A stretch of 35,502 bases of DNA from Oscillospiraceae bacterium (GTDB taxonomy: Bacteria; Bacillota; Clostridia; Oscillospirales; Ruminococcaceae), in contig WRLV01000016.1 in the NCBI GenBank assembly GCA_009777445.1, forward strand, positions 1 through 35,502, read 5' to 3'. The translations under genes and the position numbers were made by a program. The notes beneath the pieces were generated by a model that was not told the DNA's origin, did not search any database, and worked only from the letters and a program-made list of their open reading frames with translations. The first letter of the stretch is position 1; every line of letters begins with the position of its first letter. Shown in pieces: positions 8,511-17,765 of the stretch.

Positions 8511-10454
8511 ATGAGAAAGGTTTTAGCTTTTGTTCTTGTTTTTGGAATGGCTTTGTCGTTCTTGGTTATGCCTGCTTTTGCTCAAACGCCTGTTGGGATT
8601 TTGGGTGGTGAGGGTTGGCTTGAGTCGCTTTGTGTTTATTGGAGCGATGTTTCGGGGGTTAGTGCTTATGATGTCTACGTAAAGAAAGCGGCTGAGCTTG
8701 ACTATCCGGCTGTTCCTGCTAATGCGGGTGTTCATGCCCCACTTGTGCGAAAATACCCTGACTTTTGGCGTTTTGATGCTGTTGGATTAGCAAAAGGTGT
8801 TTATGACGTTAAGGTTTTACCGCGCGGCGGTGATGACAGCTTAGCGGCATACGCCACAGGAATTGAAGTGCAGGCGCACGACCGTTCAGGCTTTGCATTT
8901 GTCGGCGAATCTGCCACCGGCGGCTCGCCGGTGCCGGGGGCTTATAATGCCGATGGCACCTTAAAAGACGATGCTGAAGTGGTTTATATTACGCGCGAGA
9001 ATTATGAGGGATTGTCAATGCTTGCTAATAACGCGCGGTTTGATACTTCAAGACCACTTGCTATTCGTTTTGTCGGGCACTTCCCTCAAGACTTTTTAAG
9101 AGGAAAGGTAAATCTTAACACTAACTCAATGTTTGTGGTAAGAGCGCACGCTTCGGTTGAGAGAGAGCCTCAAAATATAACCATTGAAGGTATAGGCAGA
9201 GATACCTCTTTAGGCGCGGGGTTCGCTATGAGAAATATTTACAGCGTTGAGGTTCGTAATTTAGGGTTTGTCTATCACCATGAAGACGGCGTTGAAGCTC
9301 AAAATTATTCACGCTATATCTGGATTCATAACAACGATTTCTTCTACGGCAGAAACGACCCGCGAGAAAGCGACAAACAAAAAGGCGATGGTTCTTCTGA
9401 TATAGGGCGTTCGCAATACATCACACTTTCATATAACCGCTATTGGGACTCAGGCAAAACAGGGCTTGTGGACGGCGGCAGATATGCGAACGAAAACGAG
9501 AGAAGCGATTTCATCACCTTCCACCACAACTTTTACGACCACTCTGATTCAAGACACCCGCGAATAAGGCACGCGAACGTCCATGCTTTTAACAACTATT
9601 ACAGAGGTATTCAAGGTTACGGCATAGGCGCGGCGCACAATACTAAAGGGGTTTTCGCAGAGGGCAATTACTTTGAAAACACCAACCGCCCGTTGACAAT
9701 TTCAATGCAAGGCAGAGATAGTGGGACTTTCAGCAGCGAATCAGGCGGCATAATCAAGTCGTATAACAATCAGTTTGACAACACAAGAAACCATTTCCCG
9801 TATGATGAGCTTAACAGACCCGTTGAGTTTGATTATGTCGAAGTCACGTCACGAGATGAAATAATTCCGCCGACAATTCTTACAAAGCACGTTAACACGT
9901 CACACGCAGGAAGCGCGCGCATGTCTTACAGCAATTTCGACACCGACAAAGATGTAATAAACCCTGATTTATATTTTTGTGGGAATGTCGGAATCTATAA
10001 CAAAAACGGCAACGTAACCCAAACTCCGCATGAGGCAAAGGCAAGAGTTATAGAATACGCAGGGCGTATGCAGGGCGGCGACTTGACTTATAGCTTTGAC
10101 TGTGATGTTAAGTTTGACGGAAACTGTGCCCCCGGCTGTGCCGACCAACCCAAAAGCGGCAACCCCATGCCGGAACTGTTAAGCGTTATCACGGAATATG
10201 ATGCAACCGGCATAGGCAACGTACCGGACATTCCAAAAAAATTCCCGAAAATTCTTCTTGGTGACTGCAACAATGACGGCAAAATCAATGTGGCGGATTT
10301 AACCTATCTCAAACTTGTTATTGTCGGCGTTTTCGAGCCAAACTCACGCTGTTTTTTAGTCGCACCGCAAAGCTCAAACAAACCACTCCCCGATGCGTAT
10401 GACATAACTCGCTTGAAAGATTATTTAACCCGGAAAATTGCTTCTCTTGATTGA
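8511..10454 (+). CDS. Secreted PL1-type pectate lyase with C-terminal dockerin
   Basis: 647 residues with signal peptide (MRKVLAFVLVF...AFAQ). An N-terminal ~100-residue Fn3/Ig-like module (EGWLESLCVYW to YDVKVLPRG) precedes a PL1 pectate lyase beta-helix. Signatures: IWIHNNDFFYG, KQKGDGSSDI, and RHPRIRHANVHAFNNYY, where R348 and R353 match the catalytic and binding Arg residues of PL1. A dockerin at ~583-640 has one good calcium loop (DCNNDGKINVAD) and a degenerate second one. SATGGSP at bases 8908-8933 sits where the paralogue downstream has an unrelated loop, so it is probably an inserted element. Start ATG 8511 has GGAGG upstream. Adjacent and same-strand with the other pectinases. Confidence 0.92.
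   Translation: MRKVLAFVLVFGMALSFLVMPAFAQTPVGILGGEGWLESLCVYWSDVSGVSAYDVYVKKAAELDYPAVPANAGVHAPLVRKYPDFWRFDAVGLAKGVYDVKVLPRGGDDSLAAYATGIEVQAHDRSGFAFVGESATGGSPVPGAYNADGTLKDDAEVVYITRENYEGLSMLANNARFDTSRPLAIRFVGHFPQDFLRGKVNLNTNSMFVVRAHASVEREPQNITIEGIGRDTSLGAGFAMRNIYSVEVRNLGFVYHHEDGVEAQNYSRYIWIHNNDFFYGRNDPRESDKQKGDGSSDIGRSQYITLSYNRYWDSGKTGLVDGGRYANENERSDFITFHHNFYDHSDSRHPRIRHANVHAFNNYYRGIQGYGIGAAHNTKGVFAEGNYFENTNRPLTISMQGRDSGTFSSESGGIIKSYNNQFDNTRNHFPYDELNRPVEFDYVEVTSRDEIIPPTILTKHVNTSHAGSARMSYSNFDTDKDVINPDLYFCGNVGIYNKNGNVTQTPHEAKARVIEYAGRMQGGDLTYSFDCDVKFDGNCAPGCADQPKSGNPMPELLSVITEYDATGIGNVPDIPKKFPKILLGDCNNDGKINVADLTYLKLVIVGVFEPNSRCFLVAPQSSNKPLPDAYDITRLKDYLTRKIASLD
8908..8933 (+). repeat. In-frame palindromic coding insertion (SATGGSP type)
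   Basis: The DNA ACCGGCG-GCT-CGCCGGT forms a 7-bp stem with a GCT loop and encodes part of SATGGSP. The paralogous gene at 10495 has SPNSLLKGTP at the same place between conserved SGFAF and PGAY blocks, so the element occupies a tolerant loop. Confidence 0.7.
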
Positions 10455-10494
10455 GAAGTCTTTCCCCACAAAAAGAAAGGATAAGTTTTAAATT

Positions 10495-12381
10495 ATGAAA
10501 AAGTTGTTATCAATCGTTATGGCGGCTGTTATGGTGTTTTCTTTGTCAGCCAATGCCTCTGCAATGACCACCGATGTTACGGACGAAATAACCCCAATCA
10601 AAATCATCAAATCAGAGGGTTGGCTTGAATCGCTTTGCGTTTATTGGGAAGCGACACCAAACACCGATGGCTATGATGTATTCGTAAAAAAATCAACCGC
10701 GAAAGATTATCCCGAAACTGCCGCAAACGCAGGGATTCACGCCCCTCTTGTCAGCAAACAAGCAGGGAGCTGGCGTTTCGATGCCGTTGGCTTAGAAAAA
10801 GGCAGGTATGACGTTAAAGTCTTGCCGCGCGGTGAGAGTGACGAGTACGCCGGCTATGCAACGGGCATAGAAGTGTTAGCGTATGACCGTTCGGGTTTCG
10901 CCTTTTCGCCTAATTCGCTTTTAAAAGGAACACCCCCCGGCGCGTATAAAGCGGACGGCACCTTAAAAGACAATGCCGAGGTTGTTTATGTTACACGCGA
11001 TGATGTGAGCGCGCTGAAAAGACTTGAAGAAGATGCGCGATTTGACACCTCACGCCCACTTTCTATAAGAATTGTAGGGCATTTCCCACGCACGTTTATG
11101 GTTGATGTCAAGAATATAAAGCTGAACAACAATCAAATGCTATTGATGAGAGCAGAGCAGAGCAGCGAAACTAAACCGCAATACATTACTATTGAAGGAA
11201 TAGGCTCGGACGCTACCTTAGGGACTGGAATTAACGTAAACCGAATTGTCGGTGTCGAAGTGCGCAACTTAGGGTTCGTGTATCATTTTGAAGATGCCGC
11301 AGGTGTCGAAAGAGCGCAAAATATCTGGGTTCACAACAACGAATTCTTCTATGGCGAAGAGGACGTTGACGAACCTGAAGGCGATAAACAAAAGGGCGAC
11401 GGCTCAAGCGATGCCGTAAGAACTAAATACCTCACAATTTCCTATAACCGTTATTGGGACACCGGCAAAACAACCCTCTTAGACGGCGGCAGATATGTTG
11501 ACCCTGCCGAACACAGCGACTTTGCCACCTATCACCACAATTTTTTCAATCACGCCGACTCACGCCACCCACGAATAAGACACGCGAACGTACACGTCTA
11601 TAACAACTATTATAAAGGAATCCCGAACTATGGGATAGGCGCGGCGCACAATACCAAAGGCGTTTTTGCTGAGGGCAACTACTTTGAAAACACAAACCGC
11701 CCAATGACAATCTCAATGCAGGGCAGCGATGCCGGAACCTTCAGCCGCGAATCGGGAGGAATTATCAAGTCGTTTAACAATCTGTTTGAAAACTGCACAA
11801 ATGTCCGCCCATATCACCCGGCGACCAACCCCGTTGAATTCGACTATGTTGACGTAACGTCGGGGGCAAATTCGGTGTTCACCGCCGCATGGAAATCGGG
11901 CAGAAACAGCATAATTCCCAACACGATTAAGACAAAGTACATTAACCCTGCCCACGAAGAAGCAGACTCAAAAATCATGACATACAGCAATTTTGACACC
12001 GACAAAAGCATACTCGACCCCAAATGGTATTATTGTGGGAATGTCGGGATTTATAATTCGACAGCAAATGTCGTTCAAAACCCACGTGAGGCAAAAGCAA
12101 GAGTCCTACAATTTGCCGGGCGCATGTTAGGCGGCGATTTGACTTATGAGTTTGATTGTGACGTTAACAACGACGGTGTTTGCACACCGGCCTGCAAAGA
12201 TGCCCCACGGCGCGACGACCCCATGCCCGAAATGCTTAAATGGGTTGAAAGCGCATCCGTTGCACAAGCCGCCGTCAACAATCAAACAGACAAAACAAAA
12301 CCGCTGACGTTTGTTAATTTAGATATACTCACTGTGGGGGCGGCTAAGATTATAGCGGAAATAGAGGTAAAAACACCCTAA
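10495..12381 (+). CDS. Secreted PL1-type pectate lyase, paralogue lacking a dockerin
   Basis: 628 residues with signal peptide (MKKLLSIVMAAVMVFSLSANASA). It is closely similar to the preceding lyase throughout the Fn3-like N-terminal module and PL1 catalytic helix (IWVHNNEFFYG, KQKGDGSSDA, RHPRIRHANVHVYNNYYKG; R357 and R362 are the expected active-site arginines), including the Cys-rich CTPACKDAP patch. It then diverges and ends with VNLDILTVGAAKIIAE instead of a dockerin. It should therefore be a freely secreted pectate lyase, whereas the neighbour can be scaffold-bound. AGAAAGGA precedes the ATG by 13 nt. Tandem duplication followed by loss or gain of the dockerin is the simplest history. 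Confidence 0.92.
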   Translation: MKKLLSIVMAAVMVFSLSANASAMTTDVTDEITPIKIIKSEGWLESLCVYWEATPNTDGYDVFVKKSTAKDYPETAANAGIHAPLVSKQAGSWRFDAVGLEKGRYDVKVLPRGESDEYAGYATGIEVLAYDRSGFAFSPNSLLKGTPPGAYKADGTLKDNAEVVYVTRDDVSALKRLEEDARFDTSRPLSIRIVGHFPRTFMVDVKNIKLNNNQMLLMRAEQSSETKPQYITIEGIGSDATLGTGINVNRIVGVEVRNLGFVYHFEDAAGVERAQNIWVHNNEFFYGEEDVDEPEGDKQKGDGSSDAVRTKYLTISYNRYWDTGKTTLLDGGRYVDPAEHSDFATYHHNFFNHADSRHPRIRHANVHVYNNYYKGIPNYGIGAAHNTKGVFAEGNYFENTNRPMTISMQGSDAGTFSRESGGIIKSFNNLFENCTNVRPYHPATNPVEFDYVDVTSGANSVFTAAWKSGRNSIIPNTIKTKYINPAHEEADSKIMTYSNFDTDKSILDPKWYYCGNVGIYNSTANVVQNPREAKARVLQFAGRMLGGDLTYEFDCDVNNDGVCTPACKDAPRRDDPMPEMLKWVESASVAQAAVNNQTDKTKPLTFVNLDILTVGAAKIIAEIEVKTP

Positions 12382-12504
12382 AATCCCGACTGAAAGAAAA
12401 AAGTCGAAAAAATATTTTAAAACTTACATATATTTAGTAAAGTTTTGGTGAAGTCCTACGATATAAATAATATAGCACTAAAAATTATGGAGGTAATATT
12501 TATT

Positions 12505-14889
12505 ATGAAGAGAATAGTTTCACTATTTATGGCAATTGTTATGGCGTTTTCTATTATAACAGTCAACGTCCCGTTGGTGTTCGCCGATGATGATGAGCAA
12601 CCAACACTTACATTCCACGGCAACGGCGCAAGCAACCCCGTTGGCGCAAACTCTGTAGTAAGGTTGAGAACAAGACCCGACACCTCGCTCCCTACTGATA
12701 AACATGACGTGTTGATTTCGGTGCAGAGAGATGGGCCTCGCAATCAACCGATATATGTAGTTGTTGAATCCGGAGGCGGTCCGAGTCCAATTTTCAACAT
12801 TGAAAATGGGGTGGAAATGCCCGACCATTGGGGAATAGGGAGAAGCGGGACTCTCCATGGCGGCAGTAGTAGTAAATTCCCTGAAATTGAGCTTAGACCG
12901 AATTTGCAAGCTGAAACAAACGGTAGATTATCTGTCTATTGGCAGGTTGACGGAACAACACATCACACTTATTTAGATGTCGTTGTAACCAACAATGCTT
13001 ATCCGGTTCAATCACCGTCAAACCCGATTAGCTATGCTTACCCTCCAGACTCGGAGGCTCAACCGCTCAGAATGTCGTTTTCTGTTAACGGGCTTCCCCG
13101 TCCGTTTAGTCCTGATAATGGTGCATACTTCACGTTCCAATGGCAAGAAAGTAAAACTGCCGGCGGCCCGTGGGCAAATGTCGGCGATGTCAGCACAGGC
13201 TCTTCCGGCGGTAACGGCATATGGGGTGACGGACTTATTCCGTCCACAGAAGGACTTGGTACTACGTTCTATCGCTGTGTCGTGACCAGCACCCTTCGCT
13301 ATCCCTCTATGGTAGCTAACCAACCGGATGTTATATTTAACAATGTGGTGCATACATCACCGGCGGCTATGATTGTTATTAGGCCCGGGCCGGCACCTGT
13401 GTTTGTTCCTTCTGATTTGCCCGGTGCGAATATAGACTTAAGCCTTGAAAGCATTAATCTGCCCGAAAGTTTCACTGTCGCAAAATACAGTGTTACCGGC
13501 GGTGTGAGATGGGTTAATAAATCACTTCCCGACCTCACAGACCCCAGGGGCGCACGTGCATTCTCTAACTTCTTTAATAAAGAAATGACTCTTTGGCTTG
13601 AAAATTCTGAAGGCGACCAAATCAAGTTCCCGACCATCGCGGCTCGTCCACGCGCTAACAATAAAAACACCGAGAGAGTTGCGGCGTTCTATAACCCTGA
13701 AACTCCTGATGTGTGGAATTTGTGGACTCGTCCCGAGAAAACCAATTCGGCAGGTGAACCTGCACTCGCTTATCAATACGTCATGGGCGATACAGAAAGA
13801 GGGGCATTGCCCGCTGAACCCCCGTGGCTGTCTTTAGACGAGAACGCGTTTGAAATTCTTCCGCGCTTCCCAAGGGGTGATAAAACTCGTCACGTGTTCT
13901 ATTTCCGCTTAGCACCGATTTCAATTACAGCGGGTGAAGACTCGGTTTATGTTCCTGCGAGCAAACACTTTAGAGTGAACCCAGCGTTCTTAGGCAATGA
14001 AACTAAATTAAGAATTGACTATAGAACAGAAACAATTCGCACCACATTAAACCACGAATATTCGTTGGATAGCGGCAAAACATGGTTGCCTTCGCCGCGT
14101 GATTTACAAGCCAACGGCAAATTCAGAGCCGTCCCGTTAAATATTTCAGAGCAAATAAATTCAAGCGGCTCTGTATTAGTCAGAGTTGCCGCAACAGGCA
14201 GAAGACCGCGAACAGCTAATCAAGAAATTGTCCCTGTAGCGCGCGCTGTCTTAGAAACTAAGAGTTTAACCGTTTCAAACGGCAAAATTGACACTAATGA
14301 AATGAGACTTTATGACATTTGGAACGCAAACGAAGCCGACCCTTCAAAAAGCAGATGGGGCGGTCTCCCGAGAATGACTGATGATGGCGTTCACAACTTT
14401 ATAATTCGCGTTAAACCCACCGCAAAATTAGTGAGGGGCGAATGGACCGGTGAAGCGGCAAGCTCAAGCGGCACAATCACCGCAACTCGCACGGGTGGCA
14501 GACTTACAGCGGCATTAGTGAGCGATGGCTCAGCGAAACCGGACCGTCTTGTTGTAAGCGGCGAAAATCACAATCAAGTCGTCACTGTAAGCTTCACAAA
14601 TCTTATAACCATTCCGAGTGCTGATGTTATAGGCGACTTTAAAATGGTTGTAGGTGGCCCTGTAGGTGATAACTTCCTTGAAACTGGTAATATGGAAATA
14701 CATGAAGATGACATAGGTTCACCAACAAGCGCATTTAGATTTGTCTTCAAAGACCCGGATGCCCAAAATACGGATTTACCTGATGGAACAGAAATTTGGC
14801 TCTATTATGAAAAATCAGCGGCGAACCCTGCTATCACAACCGCCGCCGGTGATTTAGAAGACTTCGCGTTTGAACGCAAAGCCAGTTAA
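12505..14889 (+). CDS. Large exported protein of unknown function, Ig-like regions
   Basis: 794 residues from ATG 12505, chosen because GGAGGT (12489-12494) lies 10 nt upstream and the product then begins with a clear signal peptide (MKRIVSLFMAIVMAFSII...VFADDD). The remainder is Thr/Pro/Asn-rich and beta-predicted; one stretch (FQWQESKTAGGPWANV ... TFYRCVVTST) resembles bacterial Ig-like modules with a WQ/Cys core. I see no dockerin, LPXTG motif, S-layer homology repeats or transmembrane tail. It follows the pectate lyases on the same strand, has its own terminator, and may be a surface or substrate-binding protein, but the function is not recognised. Confidence 0.8.
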   Translation: MKRIVSLFMAIVMAFSIITVNVPLVFADDDEQPTLTFHGNGASNPVGANSVVRLRTRPDTSLPTDKHDVLISVQRDGPRNQPIYVVVESGGGPSPIFNIENGVEMPDHWGIGRSGTLHGGSSSKFPEIELRPNLQAETNGRLSVYWQVDGTTHHTYLDVVVTNNAYPVQSPSNPISYAYPPDSEAQPLRMSFSVNGLPRPFSPDNGAYFTFQWQESKTAGGPWANVGDVSTGSSGGNGIWGDGLIPSTEGLGTTFYRCVVTSTLRYPSMVANQPDVIFNNVVHTSPAAMIVIRPGPAPVFVPSDLPGANIDLSLESINLPESFTVAKYSVTGGVRWVNKSLPDLTDPRGARAFSNFFNKEMTLWLENSEGDQIKFPTIAARPRANNKNTERVAAFYNPETPDVWNLWTRPEKTNSAGEPALAYQYVMGDTERGALPAEPPWLSLDENAFEILPRFPRGDKTRHVFYFRLAPISITAGEDSVYVPASKHFRVNPAFLGNETKLRIDYRTETIRTTLNHEYSLDSGKTWLPSPRDLQANGKFRAVPLNISEQINSSGSVLVRVAATGRRPRTANQEIVPVARAVLETKSLTVSNGKIDTNEMRLYDIWNANEADPSKSRWGGLPRMTDDGVHNFIIRVKPTAKLVRGEWTGEAASSSGTITATRTGGRLTAALVSDGSAKPDRLVVSGENHNQVVTVSFTNLITIPSADVIGDFKMVVGGPVGDNFLETGNMEIHEDDIGSPTSAFRFVFKDPDAQNTDLPDGTEIWLYYEKSAANPAITTAAGDLEDFAFERKAS

Positions 14890-14915
14890 ATTTAACTCTC
14901 GCTAAAATTAAAATG

Positions 14916-14950
14916 CCCACGGGCGAACGCTGTTCGCTCGTGGGGTTTTT
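14916..14950 (+). terminator. Rho-independent terminator after the exported protein gene
   Basis: A 13-bp stem (14916-14928 with 14932-14944, one G-T pair), loop GCT, followed by TTTTT. It ends transcription of the 12505 gene and probably of the pectinase group. Confidence 0.9.
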
Positions 14951-14988
14951 AGTAAAGTGAATTTAAGTTTATCTTTTGCAAGGTCAAC

Positions 14989-15062
14989 GTAGGGTACGGG
15001 CTTGCCCGTACCTTCTCTCACAAACATCTGCAAATTTCGGGACGGACAAGCCCGTCCCCTAC
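14989..15062. mobile_element. 74-bp MITE-like element with palindromic terminal inverted repeats
   Basis: Left end GTAGGGTACGGGCTTGCCC and right end (complement) GTAGGGGACGGGCTTGTCC are ~24-bp terminal inverted repeats, each itself a hairpin, flanking a ~26-bp core (TTCTCTCACAAACATCTG...). The left hairpin has GGTAC/GTACC where other copies have GGGAC/GTCCC, a compensated change. No transposase is encoded. A half copy lies at 19551-19591 and a lone end at 34101-34125. No clear target-site duplication is visible. It directly abuts the truncated gene at 15085. Confidence 0.7.
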
Positions 15063-15084
15063 AATTTCTTGTATCAAAATTGAA

Positions 15085-15714
15085 ATGCAATCTACAAAAA
15101 TGCAAGGTGACAGCCTTCAAAATGAATATGAAATTTTTAAAAATAGGATTGTCTACTGCCTTTGTGACTTACACGCGAAGCAAAAGGGAAAGGGCTTGAA
15201 CTTCGACGAATTGCTTAAAAGTTATCAAATCAGCTTTTGCAACTTCGTTATGTTCGACAACAACGACTTAATTAACAAGTTCAATATGCGCAATCAAAGT
15301 GGCTTGAAACTGAGCGATTCCGTAACCGCTGTTTCGATTGAGGTTCCGAAACTTGGTGACGTTTTGGCTAAGCCGATAACCGAAATGAGCGCGATTGAAA
15401 TCTGGACAATGTTCTTTGCTCACGCGGATAATCCGCAGTTTAAAGCTAAAATTGGCGAAACCATGAGGGTAAAGGAGGAAATTGCTATGGCTACCGAAAT
15501 TTTAAATACAATCAGTAAGGACGAACACGCAATCGCAAAATACAGAGCAAGGCGTAAATGGGAAGCTGACCTAACTACAAACCTTTCTGTCAGTCGGAGA
15601 TTGGGCAGAGAGGAGGGTATTATAATAGGCAGACAAGAATGCATGCAAGAAATAATTGAAAAGTTTAGACGAGGTGGCATGTCCGAAAACGAGATTGAGA
15701 AGTTCTTACAGTAA
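15085..15714 (+). pseudogene. Truncated Rpn/PD-(D/E)XK nuclease-family (recombination-promoting nuclease) gene
   Basis: The 209 residues match the C-terminal two-thirds of the Rpn/TIGR01784-like family: FKNRIVYCLCDLHA, YQISFCNFVMFD, INKFNMRN, the long helix EEIAMATEILNTISKDEHAIAKYRARRKWEADL, and the C-terminal GREEG/IIEKFRRGGMSENEIEKFL tail. The N-terminal catalytic half with the D and ExK acids is missing; only the last strand (IKIEMQ) remains at the beginning, directly next to the MITE-like element at 14989-15062. No Shine-Dalgarno is evident before ATG 15085. Intact relatives are mobile, DNA-cleaving or transposon-like proteins. This copy is probably inactive; the in-frame region upstream is open to 14956 but does not restore the domain. 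Confidence 0.75.
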
Positions 15715-15824
15715 GCTTAAAAACGTTTAAAAACGTGAAAATCTCCACCCGATGCCTTTGGTGTTGGATGGATGAGTTATATATTTAAAATTTTAAAAAT
15801 CATGGTATTTTTATATAAAAAATA

Positions 15825-15853
15825 TTGACATTCCAATTTTAATATGGTAGAAT
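15825..15853 (+). promoter_or_regulatory. Sigma-A promoter for the first chemoreceptor
   Basis: TTGACA (15825-15830), 17-nt spacer, TAGAAT (15848-15853). Transcription should start near 15860, about 60 nt before the ATG at 15922. The preceding ~110 nt (15715-15824) hold only AT-rich sequence and a short AAAAACGT tandem. Confidence 0.85.
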
Positions 15854-15921
15854 ATTACTATATCAATTTTTATGACTTCGGTTGTGATTTTGGCTACTTA
15901 ATAAATATGGAGGATTTGGTT

Positions 15922-17616
15922 ATGAAAAACTTGAAAGTCTCAGCGAAATTAATGGTCTGTGTCACTATTTCGGCGGTAACGGCATTTGTAATAGCGTTGA
16001 TTGGTGTGATTGGTATGATTGACGTGCGCGATGATGCTAATGCGATGTTCGACCACGACTTGATTGCGGCGGAGTGTATTGCCATAATGCTTGAGGCGTT
16101 CGAGCAAGAGCGAGTCTACATGAGGGATATGTATATCTATATCGACCACCCCTCTGTGGTTCAAGACAACATAAACAAATTAAACGCTGCTCACACTAAG
16201 GGCGATGCCGCTGTGCAAAAATACTTAGCCGCGATTGAGGATATGTCGCTTGAAGGGCCGTTTTTAGAAATTGGGGACATTCTAAACCCACCAAGCGGGC
16301 CTTATTACATAGCTAAAGAAAGAATCAAACAAGCGGCGGCGGCAGGAGATGCCGGAAGCTTGTTAGCGGCTTTGCAGGAATCAGAGGTTTATGTTCAATC
16401 CATTGAGCGTAACTTTGAGCTTTTGTTAGATAACCGTGAATACTCTGCTACATATAAAATCGAACACATTGATGAACAAATTACTGTTTTTAATATTCTT
16501 ATGATTATAATTATGCTCATAGGCGTTGCCTTCTCGGTTTTGTTTGGGCGTTATGTGTCGGCTCTTATAAGTAAGCCGTTGTCGACGATTACCGGCTTTA
16601 TGATGCAAGCGGGCAAAACAGGCGACCTCACTATTCGCCCGGAAGATGTTAAGAATATTGAGTCGCTCAAACAAAGAACAGACGAAGTGGGCAACCTCTC
16701 AAACTCGACAGCTGCGTTTATTATGCACGTCATTAAGGCTTCCGAAGACCTTGAAATGGTCTCGCAGGGCGATTTAACCGTTAAACTTGAAGTTCTTTCT
16801 GACCGTGATAAGTTGGGCGTGGCTTTGAGACACATGGTTAACACACTTAACGAGTCGTTCAGCGATATTGTCATGGCATCAGAGCAGGTTAACAACGGCT
16901 CAAGGCAGATTGCCGATGGCTCGCAGTCACTTGCGCAAGGCTCAACTCAACAGGCATCATCGATTCAACAATTATCAAGCTCAATTCAAGAAATCGCAGA
17001 CAATACTAAAACAAATGCCGAAATGGCTGAAAAAGCCGCTTCACTTTCAGATGTCATCAGTTCTAACGCCGAAAAGGGCAACCGCCAAATGGACGACATG
17101 ATTGATGCGGTCAGAGACATAAACGCGGCAAGCCAAAACATAAGCAAAGTTATCAAAGTTATAGACGACATCGCGTTCCAGACTAATATCTTAGCACTCA
17201 ACGCGGCGGTAGAAGCCGCACGTGCAGGGCAACACGGCAAGGGCTTTGCAGTTGTTGCGGAAGAAGTTCGCAATCTCGCGGCAAAGAGCGCGGAAGCGGC
17301 AAAAGAAACCGGCGACATGATTCAAAATTCGATGGAAAAGGCAGAGCTTGGTTCGCGCATTGCGAGTGAAACCGCCGTGAGCTTTACAGAAATCGCGGAA
17401 GGGATTAACGAGTCCAGCCTGCTCATCGAGCAAATTGCAAAGTCGTCAAAAGAACAGTCAGCAGGAATATCACAAATCAACATAGGAATAGACCAAGTAG
17501 CGCGTGTAGTTCAACAAAACAGCGCGACCACACAAGAAAGCGCGGCAGCAGCACAAGAAATGAGCGGACAATCAGATATGCTTAAAGACATGATTTCTAA
17601 GTTTAGGCTTGGGTGA
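15922..17616 (+). CDS. Methyl-accepting chemotaxis protein (4HB-type sensor)
   Basis: 564 residues from ATG 15922, preceded by GGAGGAT at 7 nt; an upstream in-frame start would add 26 residues without a ribosome site. TM1 is at ~10-34 and TM2 at ~190-218, bounding a helical extracellular sensor of the four-helix-bundle type. A HAMP-like linker follows, then the coiled-coil signalling domain with the invariant hairpin tip ([18 protein letters not shown] ... [13 protein letters not shown]), which contacts CheA/CheW. The ligand is unknown. The signalling region is nearly identical in DNA to the next receptor. No CheR-binding pentapeptide is seen at the C-terminus. Confidence 0.95.
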   Translation: MKNLKVSAKLMVCVTISAVTAFVIALIGVIGMIDVRDDANAMFDHDLIAAECIAIMLEAFEQERVYMRDMYIYIDHPSVVQDNINKLNAAHTKGDAAVQKYLAAIEDMSLEGPFLEIGDILNPPSGPYYIAKERIKQAAAAGDAGSLLAALQESEVYVQSIERNFELLLDNREYSATYKIEHIDEQITVFNILMIIIMLIGVAFSVLFGRYVSALISKPLSTITGFMMQAGKTGDLTIRPEDVKNIESLKQRTDEVGNLSNSTAAFIMHVIKASEDLEMVSQGDLTVKLEVLSDRDKLGVALRHMVNTLNESFSDIVMASEQVNNGSRQIADGSQSLAQGSTQQASSIQQLSSSIQEIADNTKTNAEMAEKAASLSDVISSNAEKGNRQMDDMIDAVRDINAASQNISKVIKVIDDIAFQTNILALNAAVEAARAGQHGKGFAVVAEEVRNLAAKSAEAAKETGDMIQNSMEKAELGSRIASETAVSFTEIAEGINESSLLIEQIAKSSKEQSAGISQINIGIDQVARVVQQNSATTQESAAAAQEMSGQSDMLKDMISKFRLG

Positions 17617-17653
17617 TGACAGTTGACAGTTGACAGTTGAGAGTCGACAGTCA
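17617..17653 (+). repeat. TTGACAR heptamer array after the first chemoreceptor
   Basis: About five heptamers (CAGTTGACAGTTGACAGTTG and degenerate units) directly follow the stop codon. The array is followed by the terminator hairpin at 17667 instead of one of the GC-rich hairpin modules. Confidence 0.8.
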
Positions 17654-17666
17654 TAGAAGGAAGTTT

Positions 17667-17699
17667 AAAAACCTGTATTCTTTATGAATACAGGTTTTT
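17667..17699 (+). terminator. Rho-independent terminator between the two chemoreceptors
   Basis: Perfect 10-bp stem ACCTGTATTC/GAATACAGGT (17671-17680, 17686-17695), TTTAT loop, A-tract before and T-tract after. It separates transcription of the two receptors. Confidence 0.92.
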
Positions 17700-17720
17700 G
17701 GTTATCGTATGGCTTAGTTC

Positions 17721-17749
17721 TTGCATAAAATGATAATAGTGGTGATAAT
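17721..17749 (+). promoter_or_regulatory. Possible promoter for the second chemoreceptor
   Basis: TTGCAT (17721-17726), 17-nt spacer, GATAAT (17744-17749). The -35 is weak, but the site lies between the terminator and the next gene, which needs its own promoter. Confidence 0.4.
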
Positions 17750-17765
17750 GTTTTTGATATAGCCT

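Noticed and set aside
10436-10465. Terminator after the dockerin-bearing PL1 gene (CTTCTC/GAGAAG)
   Set aside because: Six-bp stem overlapping the stop codon with no clean T-tract.
12382-12440. Relic of a dockerin downstream of the second PL1 lyase
   Set aside because: No frame after the stop shows a dockerin calcium loop, so a simple frameshift does not explain its absence.
12464-12489. Promoter for the exported protein gene (TTGGTG-N17-TAATAT)
   Set aside because: Both boxes deviate too much in an AT-rich stretch to call it.
14524-14550. SDGSAKPDR in the exported protein as another palindromic coding element
   Set aside because: The DNA lacks the GGCTC-centred stem; only the peptide looks faintly similar.
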